From an uncultured Eubacteriales bacterium (GTDB lineage Bacteria > Bacillota > Clostridia > UMGS1883 > UMGS1540): a stretch of 13,603 bases of DNA. Each line of letters starts with the position of its first letter. Positions within the stretch are counted from its first letter, which is position 1. Below the pieces are notes generated by a model, which worked only from the letters and a program-made list of their open reading frames with translations, did not search any database and had not been told where the DNA came from. Position numbers and translations under genes: made by a program. The stretch is from positions 1-13,603 of the forward strand of contig USAP01000027.1 of NCBI GenBank assembly GCA_900552775.1, written 5' to 3'. Shown here in pieces: positions 5,186-12,596 of the stretch.

Positions 5186-6541
5186 TCAGTTTCCTATCAA
5201 CTCCGCAAAATCTTTCAGCATTTCCTCAAGTCTATACCCATCTAAATACTCTCTGAATGAACAGTATACGTTTTTGCCGCAGAGCATGTCCATGCACTCC
5301 AAAACCCTTCCGTCACCCTTGCCGAAGCGAACAGCTTCACCGTCTTTAGCATCGTTTATTCTCAAAAATGCAATATCGTCCGCAATTTCGTATTTTTTGA
5401 TAACTTCACACGGATTTTCGCCGAGCAGAACATACTCGAGGGGATTAAATACAAGCCCCGTTCCGCCGTTTCTGAACCTTAAATAATCACGCAGCGTAAA
5501 ATGTGTATATTTTGCACGCATCTCAAAAATAAGTTTTTTTCCCAGTTGATTTACACGCTCTGCCAGATGTTTTAAATCCGAGTCATTAAACCCTGCCGTA
5601 AGCGGAGAAAGACACAGCTTTACATATTCTATTCCCATAATATCAATATTTTTCAGCGCCTTTTCATATCTGTCATGTTCGGACGGAAACATGTTAACGG
5701 TGTATACCGAAATTTTCTGCCCGTTATCCGCAAGCTTTGCTTTGACGGTTTCCGCCTCATTTTCGCTCATATCCGCAGCGGGCTTTCCGAAAAAGCCGTC
5801 TTTTAATTCAACATTTTCAATGCCGAAAGAGTAATCGGAAAGGTTTTTAACTCTCACGCTTTTTTTGAACAGACCGCGCTTTACAATTTTCATAACCAAA
5901 TTCAAAGATTCTTCAAGCGTTAAATCAGAGGTGTCGGCCAAAATTGCATCTTCGGCTTTTTTAAGCGGCGCTATTTTTCTTTCGCTGTCATTTTTATCGC
6001 GGAATTTCATGTCAGAAAGAACATCTTCAAACGAAACGTCCTCTCCCTTTTTCAGAAGCTCCGCAAGTCTGCGCTGTGCACGTATTTCCACATCGGCAGT
6101 GAGAAAAATTTTTATGTTTGCGTTCGGCAGAACAAAGCTGCCGATATCTCTGCCGTCCATCAAAACATCCTGTCTTTCGGCAATATTTCTCTGAAGCTCC
6201 AAAAGCTTTGTTCTCACCGCGGGAATTGTTCCCACATCCGAGGCACCGACCGAAACTTCAGGGGTTCTGATTTTACCCGAAACATCCTCACCGTTTAGCA
6301 AAACATTTAAAGTCCCGCCGTTCTCTTTTAAATCTATATCAATCTCGGGCAAAAACTTTTCCACGCTTTTGGCGTCTTTCGTATCACCGCCGCGGCTTAA
6401 AACATAATAAGCCAGTGCACGAAACATTGCGCCCGTATCTATATATAAAAGTCCGAGTTCTTTTGAGATATATTTTGAAATTGTACTTTTTCCGGCACCT
6501 GCCGGTCCGTCAATCGCAACACTGAATCTGTCTTTATTCAT
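5186..6541 (-). CDS. cmk: Cytidylate kinase fused to a TIM-barrel (sugar isomerase/epimerase-like) domain
   Basis: Residues 1-~222 are a full cytidylate kinase, which phosphorylates CMP and dCMP with ATP in the cytoplasm: P-loop GPAGAGKST (12-20), DTGAMFRAL (35-43), DGRDIG (129-134), LID arginines in ADVEIRAQRR (149-158), and KFRDKNDSERKIAPL (179-193). Bacterial Cmk is normally ~220-230 residues; this protein has 451. The extra ~225 residues resemble an AP-endonuclease-2/xylose-isomerase-like TIM barrel: FGIENVELKD, KISVYTVNMF, GIEYVKL, KKLIFEMRAKYTHFTLRDY, GLVFNPLEYVLLGENP, IAFLRINDAKDG then FGKGDG. At positions where active members usually have metal-binding His/Asp (for example HxKD), this one has LRIND and FNPLEY, so catalysis may be lost. 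There is no stop or frameshift at the seam. The ATG at 6541 follows GGAAGGGAG; a start at 6565 lacks one. Confidence 0.88.
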   Translation of the reverse strand: MNKDRFSVAIDGPAGAGKSTISKYISKELGLLYIDTGAMFRALAYYVLSRGGDTKDAKSVEKFLPEIDIDLKENGGTLNVLLNGEDVSGKIRTPEVSVGASDVGTIPAVRTKLLELQRNIAERQDVLMDGRDIGSFVLPNANIKIFLTADVEIRAQRRLAELLKKGEDVSFEDVLSDMKFRDKNDSERKIAPLKKAEDAILADTSDLTLEESLNLVMKIVKRGLFKKSVRVKNLSDYSFGIENVELKDGFFGKPAADMSENEAETVKAKLADNGQKISVYTVNMFPSEHDRYEKALKNIDIMGIEYVKLCLSPLTAGFNDSDLKHLAERVNQLGKKLIFEMRAKYTHFTLRDYLRFRNGGTGLVFNPLEYVLLGENPCEVIKKYEIADDIAFLRINDAKDGEAVRFGKGDGRVLECMDMLCGKNVYCSFREYLDGYRLEEMLKDFAELIGN

Positions 6542-6597
6542 AAAAATCTCCCTTCCGCCAAGCATAATGCAAGTTTATTTCACGTCAGTACGGTTTT

Positions 6598-7008
6598 TCA
6601 GACGGCTCTGTGTGCCGCCGCTATAGCCATATCGTTCAGATGCAGCAATCCTATACCTATAAAAACGCACACACTTATATGCTCGCGGTACCTCGAAACC
6701 GCAATTTTCCCGCCGACGTTAAGTCCCATTGCTTTTGACGAAAGCTGCGACAAAGCATCTCTTGCAGCTCCCGCAACGGAACCTTCTTCGTTGTGCGCTG
6801 TACCTATAATATCTTCTCTTCTTGCCGCAACAACAATTCTCTCAATAATTTTTCCCACCGAGGACGAAAACTCCCCTCCGAAATCCACCGCAGCTGTTTT
6901 AATACCTGCATCCGCAAATTTTTTTTTAAGGGTATTTTCGCTGTCTCTGTCCTGCGTAAGTGCCAGCTTAACTGCCGCTATGCACACTTCACGGCTTCCG
7001 TACTCCAT
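6598..7008 (-). CDS. HutP-family RNA-binding antitermination protein
   Basis: A 136-residue protein (usual HutP length ~145). In Bacillus, HutP binds L-histidine and Mg2+, then folds nascent hut mRNA past a terminator. The C-terminal half is strongly HutP-like: AHNEEGSVAGAARDAL (71-86), KAMGLNVGGKIAVSRYREHI (92-111), and FIGIGLLHLNDMAIAAAHRAV (116-136). Histidines 72, 110, 123 and 133 are candidates for metal and histidine binding. No hut catabolic genes occur here; instead it lies between the HI0933-type flavoprotein gene and cmk, so it may regulate this operon or distant targets. Start 7008 is preferred because GGAG stands six bases upstream; in-frame ATGs at 7020 and 7041 are less well placed. 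A hairpin lies in the gap upstream. Confidence 0.85.
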   Translation of the reverse strand: MEYGSREVCIAAVKLALTQDRDSENTLKKKFADAGIKTAAVDFGGEFSSSVGKIIERIVVAARREDIIGTAHNEEGSVAGAARDALSQLSSKAMGLNVGGKIAVSRYREHISVCVFIGIGLLHLNDMAIAAAHRAV

Positions 7009-7060
7009 TTTAATCTCCATTCCGCCGTTGCGCTCCGGCATAAATAATAATTAAAATTAA

Positions 7061-7087
7061 TCTTCTTTAGCGCAAAAATAAAGAAGA
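7061..7087 (-). terminator. Hairpin between the flavoprotein gene and hutP
   Basis: TCTTCTTTA and TAAAGAAGA form a perfect 9-base stem with a 9-base loop, followed on the minus strand by an AU-rich, moderately U-rich tract. It lies 24 bases after the flavoprotein stop and about 50 bases before hutP. The stem is low in GC, so partial termination or attenuation is more likely than a full stop. That it precedes an antiterminator gene makes autoregulation conceivable. Confidence 0.45.
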
Positions 7088-7110
7088 CTGCCTGAATATG
7101 TTCATGTATC

Positions 7111-8316
7111 TTAAATACTGTTTCCGGCTGCATACCCAGTAGAATACGCAATCTGCAAGTTATATCCGCCCGTGTAAGCCGAAACGTCTATAATTTCACC
7201 GGCAAAGTAAAGTTCCTTCACTATTTTGCTTTCCATAGTTTTGGGGTTTATCTCATGAGTGCTTATGCCGCCCGATGTTACTATAGCTTCATCTATAGGT
7301 CTTGCTCCGTAAACGTGAATTTTAAATTCTTTTAAAAGCAACACAATATTGTGGCGCTCCGCACGTGTTATTTCACAGCATTTTTTTCTTAAATCAACGC
7401 CCGTAAGCTCCGCAAAAGGTTCAATAAGCTTCTTGGGCAAAAGCCTGTCAAGCGAATTAATATAGTCGCGTCTGCTGTACTCTTCAAAATCTCTCAAAAG
7501 TCTTTTGTCAAGCTCTTGCTCCGACAGCGCCGGTTTTAAGTCTATCACGGCAAACAGATTTTTCGAGTTTTTCAAATGGCAGCTTGCACTGAGCACAATA
7601 GGACCGCTGATTCCGAAATGAGTAAAAATCATTTCTCCGAAGTCCGAATACAGAACCTCATCTTTGTCGCGAAGCTTAAAACCGATATTTTTAAGACTTA
7701 GCCCCATAAGTCTGCGGCAAATTTTTGTGTCTGCGCAAAGAGGTACAAGCGACGGTGTTAGCGGCGTCACTGTATGTCCAAGCATTTCCGCCATCTTAAA
7801 TCCGTCTCCCTTGGAACCCGTCTGCGGATAACTCACTCCGCCCGTGGCAAGCACCGCCGCATCGCACGGGCGCACCCTTCCGCCGTACTCCAGAATGCCG
7901 CATACACGTCCGTTTTCGGTTAAAATCTTTTTAACTCTTGCGCGCCTTGCTTCAACTCCGGCATTTTTCAGCGCACGCATAAGTGCCGTAACAACAGACG
8001 GCGCACTGTCGTTTTGAGGAAAAACTCTCATGCCTCGTTCAATCTTTGTAGGCACCCCGATTTTTTCAAAAAAGTCTATAGCATCATAATTCGAAAATCC
8101 GTGCAGGGCGCTGTATAAAAACTCTGGATTTCTAATGATATTATCCATAATATCGTCACCGGCATTTGTTATGTTGCATCTTCCTTTGCCGGTTATCTTC
8201 ATTTTTTTCCCGAGTGTGTCATTTTGTTCAAGCAGCAAAACACTGTGTCCCTTTTCCGCTGCGCGAAGCGATGCCATAATTCCGGCAGGGCCTCCTCCCA
8301 CAGTTATTACTCTCAT
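7111..8316 (-). CDS. HI0933/BaiN-family NAD(P)/FAD-dependent oxidoreductase
   Basis: A 401-residue cytoplasmic flavoprotein of the HI0933-like family (YhiN/BaiN type). The dinucleotide-binding start is MRVITVGGGPAGIMASLRAA (GGGPAG at 7-12), followed by the family signature LGKKMKITGKGRCNITNAG (~35-53). Later marks are VLATGGVSYPQTGSKGDGF (~153-171), GGISTHEINPKTMESK, and the closing ELYFAGEIIDVSAYTGGYNL motif with a final GYAAG. The length equals the family's usual ~400-420. The physiological reaction of most members is unknown; some gut clostridial relatives have been linked to bile-acid reduction, which cannot be inferred here. Its ATG overlaps the methyltransferase stop codon in an ATGA arrangement (8313-8316), indicating coupled translation. 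Confidence 0.9.
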   Translation of the reverse strand: MRVITVGGGPAGIMASLRAAEKGHSVLLLEQNDTLGKKMKITGKGRCNITNAGDDIMDNIIRNPEFLYSALHGFSNYDAIDFFEKIGVPTKIERGMRVFPQNDSAPSVVTALMRALKNAGVEARRARVKKILTENGRVCGILEYGGRVRPCDAAVLATGGVSYPQTGSKGDGFKMAEMLGHTVTPLTPSLVPLCADTKICRRLMGLSLKNIGFKLRDKDEVLYSDFGEMIFTHFGISGPIVLSASCHLKNSKNLFAVIDLKPALSEQELDKRLLRDFEEYSRRDYINSLDRLLPKKLIEPFAELTGVDLRKKCCEITRAERHNIVLLLKEFKIHVYGARPIDEAIVTSGGISTHEINPKTMESKIVKELYFAGEIIDVSAYTGGYNLQIAYSTGYAAGNSI

Positions 8317-9038
8317 TTACCATGCTCCCTTAAAACATAAAAAATTCTTTCGCTCTTCTTATTTGACGGCGCAAAAGTAAACGCATCAAAAGCGCCGAGC
8401 GGAATAAGTCCCGCCTGCCGCGCCGCCGAAAATATTTCATCTTCGGAATATGCGCGCTGAGTCTGTTCCTCAACAATTCTTTTATATAAAGTTCCCTGTT
8501 TTTCAAAAAAGTTCAGACGCATATCCAAAAAACCGTCTTCAAAACAGTTTTCCCAAGCGTAAAATACATCATTTTCCTCATACACAAGCGTATTGTTTCC
8601 GAGAATCTCTGAAAGCTTGTAGTATGAGCTTATGTCAAATACAAAAATACCGTTCGGGTCAAGATAGTTATTTACAAGTTCAAAAACACGCAGAAGTTCT
8701 CCGTCCTCAAGCAAATAATTTATGCAGTCAAGCGAGCTCACCGCGGCTCCCACCGTCCCGTAAAGTTCAAAATCAGTCATATCCTGATTGAGATAAAGAA
8801 TATCGGGATCTTTTTCGCGCGCACGCATCAGCATATCGTAAGATGCGTCAACTCCTATCATGTCGTATCCGTCTTTTTTCAAAAGAGAAGTCAAAGACCC
8901 CGTTCCGCATCCCAAATCCAGCAAAAGCTCGGGTTTTTTCCCGAGAAATCTGTCAAAAATCTTATTGTAATATGAAACAAATTTGCTGTAATCCGCGTCA
9001 ATGAGTCTGTCGTAAACTTCGGAAAAATCATTGTACAT
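8313..9038 (-). CDS. Class I SAM-dependent methyltransferase
   Basis: A 241-residue Rossmann-fold methyltransferase. Motif I is LLDLGCGTGSLTSLL (39-53), the acidic residue after strand 2 is in MIGVDASYDML (D64), and a motif IV-like SSLDCINYL follows at ~105. The opening MYNDFSEVYDRLIDADYSKF is typical of the YqeM-like small-molecule methyltransferases of Firmicutes; the substrate is unknown. ATG 9038 is chosen because it fits this family opening. It overlaps the end of the yerC gene by 11 bases, which argues for translational coupling rather than a strong independent ribosome site. A longer in-frame start at 9146 would run deep into yerC and adds no conserved sequence. The stop overlaps the start of the flavoprotein gene. 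Confidence 0.88.
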   Translation of the reverse strand: MYNDFSEVYDRLIDADYSKFVSYYNKIFDRFLGKKPELLLDLGCGTGSLTSLLKKDGYDMIGVDASYDMLMRAREKDPDILYLNQDMTDFELYGTVGAAVSSLDCINYLLEDGELLRVFELVNNYLDPNGIFVFDISSYYKLSEILGNNTLVYEENDVFYAWENCFEDGFLDMRLNFFEKQGTLYKRIVEEQTQRAYSEDEIFSAARQAGLIPLGAFDAFTFAPSNKKSERIFYVLREHGK

Positions 9039-9327
9039 CTTTATCCATTCTGTCAAGTACAAGCTTATACCCTTCCGCGCCTTTTTTTGTAAGAAAGCCC
9101 GAAACACGGGATATTGTTGCGCTGCTTGCGGCAGTTTCCTCCTCAATTTCGTTATACGCTCTTTTTTTAGTCAGCATCTCTGCAACACGCAGTCTCTGTG
9201 CCATTGCGGCAAGTTCGTTTTTTGTGCACAGATCAAAAAGGAATCTGCGGACCTCTTCTTCCGATTCAAGCACGGTGAACGCCTTATATAAACTTTTCAG
9301 CTGTTTCTCATTTAATTCTATCTTCAT
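9028..9327 (-). CDS. yerC: YerC/YecD-type TrpR-related DNA-binding protein
   Basis: A 99-residue protein of the Trp-repressor superfamily (YerC/YecD type). The first half is helical and TrpR-like (LYKAFTVLESEEEVRRFLFD, then LCTKNELAAMAQRLRVAEML), followed by a helix-turn-helix at ~56-80 (RAYNEIEEETAASSATISRV). This matches the family in length and layout. The bound ligand and target operators are not established for most members, and no trp genes are nearby. Start 9327 has GGGTGAT shortly upstream; a longer frame from 9387 would begin upstream of the transcript and is rejected. It is the first gene after the promoter at 9359-9387 and heads a seven-gene cluster, so it may regulate itself and its neighbours. 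Its 3' end overlaps the methyltransferase gene by 11 bases. Confidence 0.88.
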   Translation of the reverse strand: MKIELNEKQLKSLYKAFTVLESEEEVRRFLFDLCTKNELAAMAQRLRVAEMLTKKRAYNEIEEETAASSATISRVSGFLTKKGAEGYKLVLDRMDKDVQ

Positions 9328-9358
9328 TTTATCACCCGAAATACATTTATTTACTTTA

Positions 9359-9387
9359 ATTATAACATATATCTGCGAAAAAGACAA
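9359..9387 (-). promoter_or_regulatory. Promoter of the yerC-led operon
   Basis: On the minus strand TTGTCT (9382-9387), a 17-base spacer and a perfect TATAAT (9359-9364) lie in the 69-base gap between tex and yerC. Transcription would start near 9351, giving a short leader of about 25 bases before the yerC ATG. Confidence 0.75.
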
Positions 9388-9396
9388 CCTGCGGAA

Positions 9397-11532
9397 TCAT
9401 TTCATTGAAAGCGAAATTCTGTTTTTTTGTGTGTCCACATCCAAAACACGTACCTTTACTATATCCCCGACTTTCACAACATCCGTAGGATGTTTCACAA
9501 ATCCGTCGCGCAGTTCGGAAATATGCACCAAACCGTCTCTGTGAACTCCTATATCCACAAACGCTCCGAAATCCGTAACATTTCTCACGGTGCCCGTAAT
9601 TTCCATGCCTTCTTTCAGATTCTTGATATCCAGAAGTTCCCGCCTGAGTTCCGGCTTCGGCAGTGAATCTCTCACATCTCTTCCGGGTTTTTTAAGCTCC
9701 GCCGCAATATCAGAAAGAGTGATTGTTCCTATACCGAGTTCATTTGCAAGCTTGTCTCGGCCGTATTGCAAAATTTTATTTTCAATATCCGAAACCCTGC
9801 CGCCTCTGACATCGTCATCGGTATATCCGAAATGTTTTAATACAGCTTCCGCAGCCTTGTAAGACTCGGGATGCACGCCCGTATTATCCAAAATATTTTT
9901 CGGATCCGTTATACGCAGAAAGCCGGCACACTGAACAAACGTCTTTTCTCCGAGTTTTTTCACCTTCTTAAGCTCAGCACGCGATTTAAAGCCGCCGTTT
10001 TCCTCCCTGTATGCCACAATATTTTCGGATACCGTTTTGTTCACACCGGAAATATATGAAAGCAGCGGAGCAGAAGCCGTGTTTAAATTTACCCCGACTC
10101 TGTTTACGCAGTTTTCAACAACGCCTCCCAAAGACTCGTCAAGCCGCTTCGGGTTCATGTCGTGCTGATACTGTCCCACGCCTATTGCCTTCGGCTCGAT
10201 TTTAACAAGTTCCGAAAGCGGATCTATAAGTCTTCGCGCAATTGAAACTGCGCTGCGCAAAGAAACATCGTACTGCGGAAATTCTTTTGCCGCAAGTTCT
10301 GACGCGGAATACACCGATGCCCCCGCTTCGCTTACAACCATGTAAAATACTTCCCTGTCAATTTCGCTTAAAAGTTCCGAAACAAAAATCTCCGTTTCTT
10401 TTGAAGCTGTGCCGTTTCCTATTGCAATAACGGAAACATTGTATTTATATATCAAGTCTTTTATAATCTTTTTTGCTTCTTCGATTTTGGACTGCGGAAG
10501 CGTCGGATATATCACGGTTGTTGCAACAACTCTTGAGGCTTCGTCAACAACGGCTGTTTTGCAGCCGGTTCTGTATGCCGGGTCAAGCCCCAAAACCACT
10601 GTTTCGCGAAGCGGCGGCTGCATTAAGAGGTTCTTTAAGTTTTCGGAAAATATGCCTATGGCGTGCTCTTCCGATTTTTCCGTAAGCATGCCGCGCACCT
10701 CATTTTGAACCGACGGCCTTATAAGTCTTGAATACGCGTCCGATATTGCCGCACGAATCAGCTCCGCACTCGGAGAATCTCTTTTAATTATATCGTTTGC
10801 TATATGCCCCGTTACGGTCTCCGACGGTTCATCAACCGAAACCGACAGCACTCCCTCTTTTTCGCCGCGGTTCACGGCAAGAATACGGTGAGGAGCTATT
10901 TTACGCACCGGCTCCGAAAAATCGGCATACATATCGTAAACTGTGTTTTCCTCCGTTTTCGCTTTTGTGACAATCATTCCCTGAGACAAGAAAATTCGCC
11001 TTGCAAAAGCTCTGTATTCGGCATTGTCGGAAATAAATTCGGCAATTATATCCGACGCGCCGCCAAGCGCTTCCTCCGGGGATGCAACGCCTTTTTCTTC
11101 ATTGATATATTTTTCGGCTTCGCTTTCCACGCTGACGCCCGTTTGAAGAAGAATAAAATCAGCAAGCGGTTTTAACCCTTTCTCGGCAGCAATAAAAGCA
11201 CGCGTTTTTCTTTTTTGCTTATACGGTCTGTATAAATCTTCAAGTTCCTGCAGCGTCTGCGCCTCTTGTATTTTTTCCGCAAGTTCCGGCGTGAGTTTTT
11301 CCTGCTCTTTAATAAGTCTTAATATACCCTCCCTGCGCTCCTCAAGTCCCTGAAGATATGTGAGTCTTTCGTGAAATTTTCTCAAAACGGTATCGTCCAT
11401 AGATCCCGTCATTTCTTTTCTGTACCTCGCTATAAACGGAATAGTATTTCCGTCTTCCAATAAATTCAGCACGTTTTGAACGTGTTTTTCATCAAGTGAC
11501 AATTCTTTTGCCAAAACTTTCGCAAAATCCAT
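9397..11532 (-). CDS. tex: Tex-family transcription accessory / S1 RNA-binding protein
   Basis: A full-length 711-residue Tex protein (family ~700-780). Tex is a conserved cytoplasmic nucleic-acid-binding factor, related to eukaryotic Spt6, linked to transcription and RNA metabolism. Domains in order: helical N-terminal region (1-~190) with the hallmark NTIPFIARYRKEMTG (29-43) and LEDLYRPYKQKRKTRA; YqgF/RNase H-like fold (~313-440) beginning VLGLDPAYRTGCKTAVVD; tandem helix-hairpin-helix region (~480-545) with VNLNTASAPLLSYISG and FKSRAELKKVKKLG; and a C-terminal S1 domain (~642-711) with GTVRNVTDFGAFVDIGVHRD and GLVHISEL. The ATG at 11532 follows GGAGG closely. It lies 15 bases behind the 2-hydroxyacid dehydrogenase gene and is probably co-transcribed with it. 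Confidence 0.97.
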   Translation of the reverse strand: MDFAKVLAKELSLDEKHVQNVLNLLEDGNTIPFIARYRKEMTGSMDDTVLRKFHERLTYLQGLEERREGILRLIKEQEKLTPELAEKIQEAQTLQELEDLYRPYKQKRKTRAFIAAEKGLKPLADFILLQTGVSVESEAEKYINEEKGVASPEEALGGASDIIAEFISDNAEYRAFARRIFLSQGMIVTKAKTEENTVYDMYADFSEPVRKIAPHRILAVNRGEKEGVLSVSVDEPSETVTGHIANDIIKRDSPSAELIRAAISDAYSRLIRPSVQNEVRGMLTEKSEEHAIGIFSENLKNLLMQPPLRETVVLGLDPAYRTGCKTAVVDEASRVVATTVIYPTLPQSKIEEAKKIIKDLIYKYNVSVIAIGNGTASKETEIFVSELLSEIDREVFYMVVSEAGASVYSASELAAKEFPQYDVSLRSAVSIARRLIDPLSELVKIEPKAIGVGQYQHDMNPKRLDESLGGVVENCVNRVGVNLNTASAPLLSYISGVNKTVSENIVAYREENGGFKSRAELKKVKKLGEKTFVQCAGFLRITDPKNILDNTGVHPESYKAAEAVLKHFGYTDDDVRGGRVSDIENKILQYGRDKLANELGIGTITLSDIAAELKKPGRDVRDSLPKPELRRELLDIKNLKEGMEITGTVRNVTDFGAFVDIGVHRDGLVHISELRDGFVKHPTDVVKVGDIVKVRVLDVDTQKNRISLSMK

Positions 11533-11547
11533 AGTTCCTCCAAAATA

Positions 11548-12492
11548 CTATATATCTACTCTGTTGCGCGTTCCGCCGCCGAAGAAATCGCACATATTAA
11601 GAATCATTTCATTAAAACAGCGCTTGCGTGCTTCAAAAGCTCCCCATGCCATATGCGGCGTAAAGCATACATTATCACGGTTTTTTATAGCGTAATACGG
11701 ACTTTCCGTTCCAAACGGCTCTTCGGAATAAACATCCGTTCCGAAATATATTCTGTTTTCCCCGGCAGCACGGCAGAGAGCCTCCTCGTCCGCCACCGCT
11801 CCGCGCGCCGCATTCACAAACACCGCTCCGTTTTTAATCATATTCACTCTCTCGACAGTTATAATTCCGCGTGTTTCGCGGTTTAGCGGCAAATGTACCG
11901 TTATTATATCCGAACGCTTAATTAATGTATCGAGATCCACACATTCAGCCTCATCCGACGGGTGCTTTTTAAAAGCCAAAATACGGCAGCCGAAAGCCTT
12001 TGCGGCGGACGCGACATGTTTTCCGATGTTGCCGTATCCCACAATCCCCCATGTAAGTCCGCACAGCTCGTGAAACACCGGCGAAAGCTTATTTGCCTCT
12101 CCGCTTTTTGTATATTCACCGCTTGATACATAACCGGTATAAACTTTCATTCTGTTTGCAAGATATAAAACCGTGCCAACCGTAAGCTGTGCCACGCTGT
12201 AAACCGAATATCCCGGTACATTGCATACAGCGATGCCGTTTTTTGCGCAATATGCCACATCTATATTGTCATACCCCGTTGCCGCTTCACATATAAGCTT
12301 AAGTGATTTTGCCCCATGCAGATTTTCTTCCGTAAGCTTTACTTTATTTACAAATATGACATCTGCATCCGCAATTCTCTCTTTCACCGTCTGCGACGGC
12401 GACGCGTCATAAGCTTCGATATCCGCTTTTATCGGGACGGAAATATCAAGATCCATTCCGAGAGTTGCTCTGTCAAGAATAACTATTTTCAT
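11548..12492 (-). CDS. D-isomer specific 2-hydroxyacid dehydrogenase
   Basis: A 314-residue NAD-dependent dehydrogenase that would reduce a 2-keto acid (hydroxypyruvate, glyoxylate or similar) to the D-hydroxy acid. The catalytic domain flanks an inserted Rossmann fold. ATGYDNIDVAYCAKNGIAVC (71-90) and NVPGYSVYSVAQ precede the nucleotide-binding WGIVGYGNIGKHVASAAKAF (148-167). The catalytic set is complete: Arg230 in NAARGAVADEEAL, a Glu in YSEEPF (~258) and His280 in FTPHMAWGAFEAR. It most resembles the glycerate/hydroxypyruvate dehydrogenase (HprA) branch, but the substrate cannot be fixed. Start 12492 is chosen for the GGGGA just upstream; an ATG at 12507 has no ribosome site. It is first in the unit with tex. 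Confidence 0.92.
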   Translation of the reverse strand: MKIVILDRATLGMDLDISVPIKADIEAYDASPSQTVKERIADADVIFVNKVKLTEENLHGAKSLKLICEAATGYDNIDVAYCAKNGIAVCNVPGYSVYSVAQLTVGTVLYLANRMKVYTGYVSSGEYTKSGEANKLSPVFHELCGLTWGIVGYGNIGKHVASAAKAFGCRILAFKKHPSDEAECVDLDTLIKRSDIITVHLPLNRETRGIITVERVNMIKNGAVFVNAARGAVADEEALCRAAGENRIYFGTDVYSEEPFGTESPYYAIKNRDNVCFTPHMAWGAFEARKRCFNEMILNMCDFFGGGTRNRVDI

Positions 12493-12523
12493 TTTTATTC
12501 CCCGCATTGTAAAATATAGAATA

Positions 12524-12552
12524 ATTTTATCACACTAAAGAAAAAAAGTCAA
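12524..12552 (-). promoter_or_regulatory. Promoter of the dehydrogenase-tex unit
   Basis: On the minus strand TTGACT (12547-12552), a 17-base spacer and TAAAAT (12524-12529) are seen. TG at -15/-14 makes an extended -10. The spacer begins with a run of T. Confidence 0.75.
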
Positions 12553-12563
12553 ACAAAAAGACG

Positions 12564-12573
12564 CCGATATCGG
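12564..12573. promoter_or_regulatory. Perfect 10-base palindrome upstream of the dehydrogenase promoter
   Basis: CCGATATCGG is self-complementary and lies 11 bases upstream of the -35 at 12547-12552, between that promoter and the rightward AAAGGAG ribosome site at 12587-12593. It could be an operator shared by divergent genes, but a single short palindrome is weak evidence. Confidence 0.25.
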
Positions 12574-12596
12574 ATTTAAGAAATTTAAAGGAGTAT

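Noticed and set aside
4426..7008. HutP plus a PHP histidinol-phosphatase-like gene as a histidine metabolism cluster
   Set aside because: No his or hut enzyme gene is present, and PHP proteins have many substrates. Adjacency alone does not support a histidine pathway.
7024..7039. A small GC-rich inverted repeat just upstream of hutP
   Set aside because: The arms are only four bases, it overlaps possible upstream start codons, and it is not followed by a U-run, so it is likely chance.
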